Both the position numbers and the translations under genes were made by a program. The notes under the pieces were generated by a model, which did not search any database, had not been told where the DNA came from, and saw nothing but the letters and a program-made list of their open reading frames with translations. From the NCBI GenBank assembly GCA_032622095.1, contig CP136067.1, forward strand, positions 48,279,549-48,343,548: 64,000 nucleotides of DNA, given 5' to 3'. The DNA is from Siphonodentalium dalli (taxonomy: Eukaryota > Mollusca > Scaphopoda > Gadilida > Siphonodentaliidae). The stretch's first letter is position 1, and every line of letters starts with the position of its first letter. This document shows, piece by piece, positions 20,126-30,534 of this stretch.

Positions 20126-23100
20126 TTAAACACACCACATCCCATCACCACGCCCCTTGTTGAATCGTCCAGGCTAATTTATTGTTAAATACCACCACAT
20201 CCCGTCGCCACGCTCCTTGCTGAATCGTCCAGGCTAATTTATTGTTAAACACGACCACATCCCGTCGCCACGCCCCTTGTTGAATCATCCAGGCTAATTT
20301 ATTGTTAAATACCACCACATCCCGTCGCCACGCTCCTTGCTGAATCGTCCAGGCTAATTTATTGGTAAACACCACCACATCCCGTCGCCACGCCCCTTGT
20401 TAAATCATCCAGGCTAATTTATTGTTAAATACCACCACATCCCGTCGCCACGCTCCTTGCTAAATCGTCCAGGCTAATTTATTGGTAAACACCACCACAT
20501 CCCGTCGCCACGCCCCTTGTTGAATCATCCAGGGTAATTTATTGTTAAACACCACCACATCCCGTCGCCACGCTCCTTGTTAAATCATCCAGGCTAATTT
20601 ATTGTTAAAGACCACCACATCCCGTCGCCACGCCCCTTGTTGAATCATCCAGGCTAATTTATTGTTAAACACCACCACATCCCGTCGCCACGCCCCTTGT
20701 TCAATCATCCAGGCTAATTTATTGTTAAACACCACCATATCCCGTCGCCACGCCCCTTGTTGAATCATCCAGGCTAATTTATTGTTAAACACCACCACAT
20801 CCCGTCGCCACGCCCCTTGTTCAATCATCCAGGCTAATTTATTGTTAAACACCACCATATCCCGTCGCCACGCCCCTTGTTGAATTGTCCAGGCTAATTT
20901 ATTGTTAAACACCACCACATCCCGTCGCCACGCCCCTTGTTGAATCGTCCAGGCTAATTTATTGTCAAACACCACCACATCCCGTCGCCACGCCCCTTGT
21001 TGAATCATCCAGGCTAATTTATTGTTAAACACCACCACATCCCGTCGCCACGCTCCTTGTTGAATTGTCCAGGGTAATTTATTGTTAAACACCACCACAT
21101 CCCGTCGCCACGCTCCTTGTTGAATTGTCCAGGCTAATTTATTGTTAAACACCACCACATCCCGTCACCACGCTCCTTGTTGAATTGTCCAGGCTAATTT
21201 ATTGTTAAACACCACCATATCCCGTCGCCACGCCCCTTGTTGAATCGTCCAGGCTAATTTATTGTTAAACACCACCACATCCCGTCGCCACGCCCCTTGT
21301 TGAATCGTCCAGGCTAATTTATTATTAAACACCACCACATCCCGTCGCCACGCTCCTTGTTGAATCATCCAGGATAATTTATTGTTAAACACCACCACAT
21401 CCCGTCGCCACGCTCCTTGTTGAATCGTCCAGGCTAATTTATTATTAAACACCACCACATCCCGTCGCCACGCTCCTTGTTGAATCATCCAGGCTAATTT
21501 ATTGTTAAACACCACCACATCCCGTCGCCACGCTCCTTGTTGAATCGTCCAGGCTAATTTATTATTAAACACCACCACATCCCGTCGCCACGCTCCTTGT
21601 TGAATCGTCCAGGCTAATTTATTGTTAAACACCACCACATCCCGTCGCCACGCTCCTTGTTGAATCGTCCAGGCTAATTTATTGTTAAACACCACCACAT
21701 CCCGTCGCCACGCTCCTTGTTGAATCATCCAGGCTAATTTATTGTTAAACACCACCACATCCCGTCGCCACGCCCTTGTTGAATTGTCCAGGCTAATTTA
21801 TTGTTAAACACCACCACATCCCGTCGCCACGCTCCTTGTTGAATCGTCCAGGCTAATTTATTGTTAAACACCACCACATCCCGTCACCACGCCCCTTGTT
21901 GAATCGTCCAGGCTAATTTATTGTTAAAGACCACCACATCCCGTCGCCACGCTCCTTGTTGAATCGTCCAGGCTAATTTATTGTTAAACACCACCACATC
22001 CCGTCGCCACGCTCCTTGTTGAATCGTCCAGGCTAATTTACTGTTAAACACCACCACATCCCGTCGCCACGCTCCTTGTTGAATCGTCCAGGCTAAGTTA
22101 TTGTTAAACACCACCACATCCCGTCGCCACGCCCCTTGTTGAATCATCCAGGCTAATTTATTGTTAAACACCACCACATCCCGTCGCCACGCCCCTTGTT
22201 GAATCATCCAGGCTAATTTATTGTTAAACACCACCACATCCCGTCGCCACGCCCCTTGTTGAATCATCCAGGCTAATTTATTGTTAAACACCACCACATC
22301 CCGTCGCCACGCTCCTTGTTGAATCATCCAGGCTAAGTTATTGTTAAACACCACCACATCCCGTCGCCAGGCCCCTTGTTGAATCATCCAGGCTAATTTA
22401 TTGTTAAACACCACCACATCCCGTCGCCACGCTCCTTGTTGAATCGTCCAGGCTAAGTTATTGTTAAACACCACCACATCCCGTCGCCAGGCCCCTTGTT
22501 GAATCATCCAGGCTAATTTATTGTTAAACACCACCACATCCCGTCGCCACGCCCCTTGTTGAATCATCCAGGCTAATTTATTGTTAAACACCACCACATC
22601 CCGTCGCCACGCTCCTTGTTGAATCATCCAGGCTAAGTTATTGTTAAACACCACCACATCCCGTCGCCAGGCCCCTTGTTGAATCATCCAGGCTAATTTA
22701 TTGTTAAACACCACCACATCCCGTCGCCACGCTCCTTGTTGAATCGTCCAGGCTAAGTTATTGTTAAACACCACCACATCCCGTCGCCAGGCCCCTTGTT
22801 GAATCATCCAGGCTAATTTATTGTTAAACACCACCACATCCCGTCGCCACGCCCCTTGTTGAATCATCCAGGCTAATTTATTGTTAAACACCACCACATC
22901 CCGTCGCCACGCTCCTTGTTGAATCATCCAGGCTAATTTATTGTCAAACACCACCACATCCCGTCGCCACGCTCCTTGTTGAATCATCCAGGCTAATTTA
23001 TTGTTAAACACCACGGCATCCCGTCGCCACGCCCCTTGTTGAATCGTCCAGGCTAATTTATTGTTAAACACCACCACATCCCGTCGCCACGCTCCTTGTT

Positions 23101-26100
23101 GAATCATCCAGGCTAATTTACTGTTAAACGCCACCACATCCCGTCGCCACGCTCCTTGTTGAATCATCCAGGCTAATTTACTGTTAAACACCACCACATC
23201 CCGTCGCCACGCTCCTTGTTGAATCATCCAGGCTAATTTACTGTTAAACACCACCACATCCCGTCGCCACGCTCCTTGTTGAATCATCCAGGCTAATTTA
23301 CTGTTAAACACCACCACATCCCGTCGCCACGCCCCTTGTTGAATCATCCAGGCTAATTTACTGTTAAACACCACCACATCCCGTCGCCACGCCCCTTGTT
23401 GAATCATCCAGGCTAATTTACTGTTAAATACCACCATATCCCGTCGCCAGGCTCCTTGTTGAATCATCCAGGCTAAGTTATTGTTAAACACCACCACATC
23501 CCGTCGCCAGGCCCCTTGTTGAATCATCCAGGCTAATTTATTGTTAAACACCACCACATCCCGTCGCCACGCTCCTTGTTGAATCGTCCAGGCTAAGTTA
23601 TTGTTAAACACCACCACATCCCGTCGCCAGGCCCCTTGTTGAATCATCCAGGCTAATTTATTGTTAAACACCACCACATCCCGTCGCCACGCCCCTTGTT
23701 GAATCATCCAGGCTAATTTATTGTTAAACACCACCACATCCCGTCGCCACGCTCCTTGTTGAATCATCCAGGCTAATTTATTGTCAAACACCACCACATC
23801 CCGTCGCCACGCTCCTTGTTGAATCATCCAGGCTAATTTATTGTTAAACACCACGGCATCCCGTCGCCACGCCCCTTGTTGAATCGTCCAGGCTAATTTA
23901 TTGTTAAACACCACCACATCCCGTCGCCACGCTCCTTGTTGAATCATCCAGGCTAATTTACTGTTAAACGCCACCACATCCCGTCGCCACGCTCCTTGTT
24001 GAATCATCCAGGCTAATTTACTGTTAAACACCACCACATCCCGTCGCCACGCTCCTTGTTGAATCATCCAGGCTAATTTACTGTTAAACACCACCACATC
24101 CCGTCGCCACGCTCCTTGTTGAATCATCCAGGCTAATTTACTGTTAAACACCACCACATCCCGTCGCCACGCCCCTTGTTGAATCATCCAGGCTAATTTA
24201 CTGTTAAACACCACCACATCCCGTCGCCACGCCCCTTGTTGAATCATCCAGGCTAATTTACTGTTAAATACCACCATATCCCGTCGCCAGGCTCCTTGTT
24301 GAATCGTCCAGGCTAATTTACTGTTAAACACCACCATATCCCGTCGCCACGCTCCTTGTTGAATCATCCAGGCTAATTTACTGTTAAACACCACCACATC
24401 CCGTCGCCACGCTCCTTGTTGAATCGTCCAGGCTAATTTACTGTTAAACACCACCACATCCCGTCGCCACGCCCCTTGTTGAATCATCCAGGCTAATTTA
24501 CTGTTAAACACCACCATATCCCGTCGCCACGCTCCTTGTTGAATCATCCAGGCTAATTTACTGTTAAACACCACCACATCCCGTCGCCATGCTCCTTGTT
24601 GAATCATCCAGGCTAATTTACTGTTAAACACCACCATATCCCGTCGCCAGGCCCCTTGTTGAATCGTCCAGGCTAATTTATTGTTAAACACCACCATATC
24701 CCGTCGCCACGCTCCTTGTTGAATCATCCAGGCTAATTTATTGTTAAACACCATCACATCCCGTCGCCACGCTCCTTGTTGAATCGTCCAGGCTAATTTA
24801 CTGTTAAACACCATCACATCCCGTCGCCACGCTCCTTGTTGAATCGTCCAGGCTAATTTATTATTAAACACCACCACATCCCGTCGCCACGCCCCTTGTT
24901 GAATCGTCCAGGCTAATTTACTGTTAAACACCACCATATCCCGTCGCCAGGCTCCTTGTTGAATCGTCCAGGCTAATTTATTGTTAAACACCACCACATC
25001 CCGTCGCCACGCTCCTTGTTGAATCGTCCAGGCTAATTTATTGTTAAACACCACCACATCCCGTCGCCAGGCTCCTTGTTGAATCATCCAGGCTAATTTA
25101 TTGTTAAACACCACCACATCCCGTCGCCACGCTCCTTGTTGAATCATCCAGGCTAATTTATTGTTAAACACCACAACATCCCGTCGCCACGCCCCTTGTT
25201 GAATTGTCCAGGCTAATTTATTGTTAAACACCACCACATCCCGTCACCACGCCCCTTGTTGAATCGTCCAGGCTAAGTTATTGTTAAACACCACCACATC
25301 CCGTCGCCACGCCCCTTGTTGAATCATCCAGGCTAATTTATTGTTAAACACCACCACATCCCGTCGCCACGCCCCTTGTTGAATCATCCAGGCTAATTTA
25401 TTGTTAAACACCACCACATCCCACCGTCACGCCCCTTGTTGAATCATCCAGGCTAATTTATTGTTAAACACCACCACATCCCGTCGCCACGCTCCTTGTT
25501 GAATCATCCAGGCTAATTTATTGTTAAACACTACCACATCCCGTCGCCACGCTCCTTGTTGAATCATCCAGGCTAATTTATTGTTAAACACCACAACATC
25601 CCGTCGCCACGCTCCTTGTTGAATCGTCCAGGCTAATTTATTGTTAAACACCACCACATCCCGTCGCCACGCCCCTTGTTGAATCATCCAGGCTAATTTA
25701 TTGTTAAACACCACCACATCCCGTCGCCACGCCCCTTGTTGAATCGTCCAGGCTAATTTATTGTTAAACACCACCATATCCCGTCGCCACGCCCCTTGTT
25801 GAATCATCCAGGCTAATTTATTGTTAAACACCACCACATCCCGTCGCCACGCTCCTTGTTGAATCGTCCAGGCTAATTTATTGTTAAACACCACCACATC
25901 CCGTCGCCACGCCCCTTGTTGAATCGTCCAGGCTAATTTATTGTTAAACACCACCACATCCCGTCGCCATGCCCCTTGTTGAATTGTCCAGGCTAATTTA
26001 CTGTTAAACACCACCACATCCCGTCGCCACGCCCCTTGTTGAATCGTCCAGGCTAATTTACTGTTAAACACCACCACATCCCGTCGCCACGCTCCTTGTT

Positions 26101-28887
26101 GAATCGTCCAGGCTAATTTATTGTTAAACACCACCACATCCCGTCGCCACGCTCCTTGTTGAATCGTCCAGGCTAATTTATTGTTAAACACCACCACATC
26201 CCGTCGCCATGCCCCTTGTTGAATCATCCAGGCTAATTTATTGTTAAACACCACCACATCCCGTCGCCACGCCCCTTGTTGAATCATCCAGGCTAATTTA
26301 TTGTTAAACACCACCACATCCCGTCGCCACGCTCCTTGTTGAATCATCCAGGCTAATTTATTGTTAAACACCACCACATCCCGTCGCCACGCCCCTTGTT
26401 GAATCATCCAGGCTAATTTATTGTTAAACACCACCACATCCCGTCGCCACGCTCCTTGTTGAATCGTCCAGGCTAATTTATTGTTAAACACCACCACATC
26501 CCGTCGCCACGCCCCTTGTTGAATCATCCAGGCTAATTTATTGTTAAACACCACCACATCCCGTCGCCACGCTCCTTGTTGAATCGTCCAGGCTAATTTA
26601 TTATTAAACACCACCACATCCCGTCGCCACGCTCCTTGTTGAATCATCCAGGCTAATTTATTGTTAAACACTACCACATCCCGTCGCCACGCTCCTTGTT
26701 GAATCGTCCAGGCTAATTTATTGTTAAACACCACCACATCCCGTCGCCACGCTCCTTGTTGAATCGTCCAGGCTAATTTATTGTTAAACACCACCACATC
26801 CCGTCGCCATGCCCCTTGTTGAATCATCCAGGCTAATTTATTGTTAAACACCACCACATCCCGTCGCCACGCCCCTTGTTGAATCATCCAGGCTAATTTA
26901 TTGTTAAACACCACCACATCCCGTCGCCACGCTCCTTGTTGAATCGTCCAGGCTAATTTATTGTTAAACACCACCACATCCCGTCGCCACGCTCCTTGTT
27001 AAATCATCCAGGCTAATTTATTGTTAAACACCACCACATCCCGTCGCCACGCTCCTTGTTGAATCATCCAGGCTAATTTATTGTTAAACACTACCACATC
27101 CCGTCGCCACGCTCCTTGTTGAATCATCCAGGCTAATTTATTGTTAAACACCACCACATCCCGTCGCCACGCTCCTTGTTGAATTGTCCAGGCTAATTTA
27201 TTGTTAAACACCACCACATCCCGTCGCCACGCCCCTTGTTGAATCGTCCAGGCTAATTTATTGTTAAACACCACCACATCCCGTCGCCAGGCTCCTTGTT
27301 GAATCGTCCAGGCTAATTTATTGTTAATCACCACCACATCCCGTCGCCACGCCCCTTGTTGAATCGTCCAGGCTAATTTATTGTTAAACACCACCACATC
27401 CCGTCACCACGCTCCTTGTTGAATCGTCCAGGCTAATTTATTGTTAAACACCACCACATCCCGTCGCCACGCCCCTTGTTGAATCATCCAGGCTAATTTA
27501 CTGTTAAACACCACCACATCCCGTCGCCACGCTCCTTGTTGAATCATCCAGGCTAATTTATTGTTAAACACCACCACATCCCGTCGCCACGCCCCTTGTT
27601 GAATCATCCAGGCTAATTTATTGTTAAACACCACCACATCCCGTCGCCAGGCCCCTTGTTGAATCATCCAGGCTAATTTATTGTCAAACACCACCACATC
27701 CCGTCGCCACGCCCCTTGTTGAATCATCCAGGCTAATTTATTGTTAAACACCACCACATCCCGTCGCCAGGCCCCTTGTTGAATCATCCAGGCTAATTTA
27801 TTGTCAAACACCACCACATCCCGTCGCCACGCCCCTTGTTGAATCATCCAGGCTAATTTATTGTCAAACACCACCACATCCCGTCGCCACGCCCCTTGTT
27901 GAATCATCCAGGCTAATTTACTGTTAAACACCACCATATCCCGTCGCCACGCTCCTTGTTGAATCGTCCAGGCTAATTTATTGTTAAACACCACCACATC
28001 CCGTCGCCACGCTCCTTGTTGAATCGTCCAGGCTAATTTACTGTTAAACACCACCACATCCCGTCGCCACGCTCCTTGTTGAATCGTCCAGGCTAATTTA
28101 CTGTTAAACACCACCACATCCCGTCGCCACGCCCCTTGTTGAATCATCCAGGCTAATTTATTGTTAAACACCACCACATCCCGTCGCCAGGCCCCTTGTT
28201 GAATCATCCAGGCTAATTTACTGTTAAACACCACCACATCCCGTCGCCACGCCCCTTGTTGAATCATCCAGGCTAATTTACTGTTAAACACCACCACATC
28301 CCGTCGCCACGCTCCTTGTTGAATCATCCAGGCTAATTTACTGTTAAATACCACCATATCCCGTCGCCAGGCTCCTTGTTGAATCGTCCAGGCTAATTTA
28401 TTGTTAAACACCACCACATCCCGTCGCCACGCCCCTTGTTGAATCATCCAGGCTAATTTATTGTTAAACACCACCACATCCCGTCGCCACGCTCCTTATT
28501 GAATCATCCAGGCTAATTTACTGTTAAACACCACCACATCCCGTCGCCAGGCCCCTTGTTGAATCATCCAGGCTAATTTATTGTTAAACACCACCATATC
28601 CCGTCGCCAGGCCCCTTGTTGAATCATCCAGGCTAATTTATTGTTAAACACCACCATATCCCGTCGCCAGGCCCCTTGTTGAATCGTCCAGGCTAATTTA
28701 TTGTTAAACACCGCCACATCCCGTCGCCACGCCCCTTGTTGAATCGTCCAGGCTAATTTACTGTTAAACACCACCACATCCCGTCGCCAGGCCCCTTGTT
28801 GAATCATCCAGGCTAATTTATTGTTAAACACCACCACATCCCGTCGCCACGCCCCTTGTTGAATCGTCCAGGCTAATTTATTGTTAA
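20126..28887. repeat. 60 bp satellite array, block 1, about 146 units
   Basis: The unit runs TTAAACACCACCACATCCCG, TCGCCACGCCCCTTGTTGAA, TCATCCAGGCTAATTTATTG (three 20-base parts). The spacing is exactly 60 bp, with two 1-base losses (first unit and about 21773). The variable sites are few: CG/CA/TG at the TCGTCC position, CGCCCC/CGCTCC, CCACG/CCAGG and TTATTG/TTACTG. Units are organised at a higher level too: 14 units (840 bp) ending at about 23460 are repeated to about 24300. The last 4.6 kb or so matches block 2. Minus-strand frames are stop-free because 60 is divisible by three. Confidence 0.98.
22621..24300. repeat. 840 bp tandem duplication inside the satellite
   Basis: Rare variants recur at exactly 840 bp (14 units): CCACGGCATCCC at 23011 and 23851, AAACGCCACC at 23125 and 23965, and AAATACCACCATATCC at 23425 and 24265. 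This marks a 14-unit duplication. Confidence 0.9.
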
Positions 28888-29439
28888 CCCTTTTACCGCT
28901 AAATATAATTATGGACGTGTGTCTTACTGCTGAATATTTCCATATTACCTATCGTGGCATCGTAGAACATAGCTTGCCAATATATTTTCCAGTATTTCGG
29001 TAACGTAAGTCTTTAATTTAAGCTACATGTATTCGGATCTCAATCACTACAGTACGAAATAATGTGTCATCAATCATCACTGATATGAAAATAATGTGTT
29101 TGGCTAAATTGTCAATGTTTATATCGAAAAAGTTGAATTCCTGGAGTGAATGTATATACCACGAGGTCTCAAGCAGTCTACCTCTTCGCATGCAGCATAG
29201 GACAATAATATTGAATGTCTCAATTATATTAATAGCTTGAGGATAGGAGCGACCTATCATATGGTAAATATTCAACCAGGCTCTGGTTATATAAATTAAA
29301 TTTTAAAGTTTAAACTAAATTCAACACATTATAAAAATATCAGTTTTTGAATTGATGACTGATGTACAGTGTAGTACAATAACGATTAACATTATGGTCT
29401 TGTAACTAAACATGTTAGAATATTGACAGTAGTGTGGTA

Positions 29440-29600
29440 TTAAACCTTTTACTGCTAAATTGATTTCTGGACATGTGTCACGTGTCTTACAGCTGAATAT
29501 ATTTCCATATTAAATATGCCTATCATGGTATTATAGAACATACCTTACCTAATATATCTCCCAGCATTTCGGTAACGTATATTCTCGAGTTAAATATCCC
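29440..29600. repeat. Internal copy of the element's left terminus
   Basis: TTAAACCTTTTACTGCTAAA at 29440 resembles the outer terminus TTAACCCTTTTACCGCTAAA. The similarity continues to TTTCGGTAACGTA, with small indels, over about 130-160 bp. The same arrangement is in every copy, so it predates amplification. Confidence 0.85.
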
Positions 29601-30470
29601 CTTTATATGTAAAGGTAAGTAACAAAATCCACCGAATGTCAGGTATCTGTAACATACATGTATATACTCGAGCATAGTTCGTTTGAAATAAAAACTTTCC
29701 CACTCACATTCACATGCTATGTACCGACGAAAACCACTCAATCAAGTCAATGCCAGGTTAGTAAATTAACGTAAATTATTATGTATATTCTATAGCTAAA
29801 AACCACTAATTGAGTAAAATGTTGATAAATATATAGGGTGATCAAAAGAGAGGCCGTTGGAAATTATAGACTAATTTAAAAATAAATTATTCTCACTTCT
29901 CATCTACGTTGTAATAAACATATCACGAAATTGGGCAACCCAGTTATTTGAATTGTTTTTGTAATATATTAGTATCACAACAAATGTCACATAACCGTTG
30001 CATACATATTTCGTAACTTATGCTCCATTTGTCACTAAATTCATAAATACCTGCACGTATTTGTTGTCCTATAATTGCACAAAACGCATTCTGTTGTTAA
30101 ACGCATTCGCACAGTGGAAGCATGCTTTCAAAAATCGTCATTATGTACCGTAGTAAATGCGTACAGCAAACAACATTCGTGTTCACTCTGTCCTAAATAC
30201 ATCCTCTAAAAATCCACAAATTCATAACTAACCTTTTCTCAATGAACATACCACACCCATGGTGACAGAATTTTTTTTTACTATATGCTAAGAAATTACC
30301 CCCTACTGATAACTCGAAACTAAACAGTGTCACCATTACACGCACATTTCAAGTCAAGGTCATTCATTTCTTACCTTCACCTTTAGCATTCCACGGTGCG
30401 TTCGCTCCCCAACTCTGAATGCACTCGTTCAGGACCATGGTACATATAATTATATAGTATTACCTGAAAG

Positions 30471-30534
30471 CCGATATATCGGCCTGCCGCAGTCTACCGG
30501 GAAGCCGATATATCGGCTTGCCGCGCTCAAAGGG
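30471..30534. repeat. Twin CCGATATATCGG palindromes at the right terminus
   Basis: A 34 bp segment (GAAAGCCGATATATCGGC start) is repeated in tandem, so the 12 bp palindrome occurs at 30471-30482 and 30505-30516, followed by the terminal repeat. The position mirrors the twin palindromes of the 10300-11142 element. Confidence 0.9.

Larger units (their letters stand above)
19339..20129. mobile_element. Family R element, copy R3, at the satellite boundary
   Basis: The left end TTAACCATTTCTATACTAAA and right end TTTAGTATATAGGACGGGTT (then AA) are imperfect inverted repeats bounded by TTAA (19339-19342 and 20126-20129). It contains a 290 bp palindrome (19467-19752) and a nested 320 bp MITE (19768-20087). 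The TTAA at its right edge is the first base set of the 60 bp satellite. Low-complexity transposon ends and TTAA borders suggest a piggyBac-like non-autonomous element, with no transposase present. Confidence 0.55.
28888..30534. mobile_element. 1,647 bp piggyBac-type non-autonomous element, copy 1
   Basis: The left end is CCCTTTTACCGCTAAATATA and the right end TTGCCGCGCTCAAAGGG. TTAA stands on both sides (28884-28887 and 30535-30538), and both are the TTAA found in the 60 bp unit. The satellite reads ATTG before and ACACCACC after, in phase. Terminal CCC with TTAA duplication is characteristic of piggyBac elements. Two CCGATATATCGG palindromes (30471-30482 and 30505-30516) lie just inside the right end. 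The left terminal 130 bp or so is repeated at about 29440-29600. It encodes no transposase; minus-strand frames of 85 and 72 codons (29018-29275 and 29523-29741) have no recognisable domain. Confidence 0.87.

Noticed and set aside
20126-28887. CRISPR array
   Set aside because: Units are contiguous 60 bp tandem repeats without unique spacers, and the context is eukaryotic repeat DNA.
29018-29741. Two small genes (85 and 72 codons) in each spacer element
   Set aside because: Their perfect recurrence only reflects copying of the element. No domain, no conserved context, and the second overlaps the internal terminal repeat.
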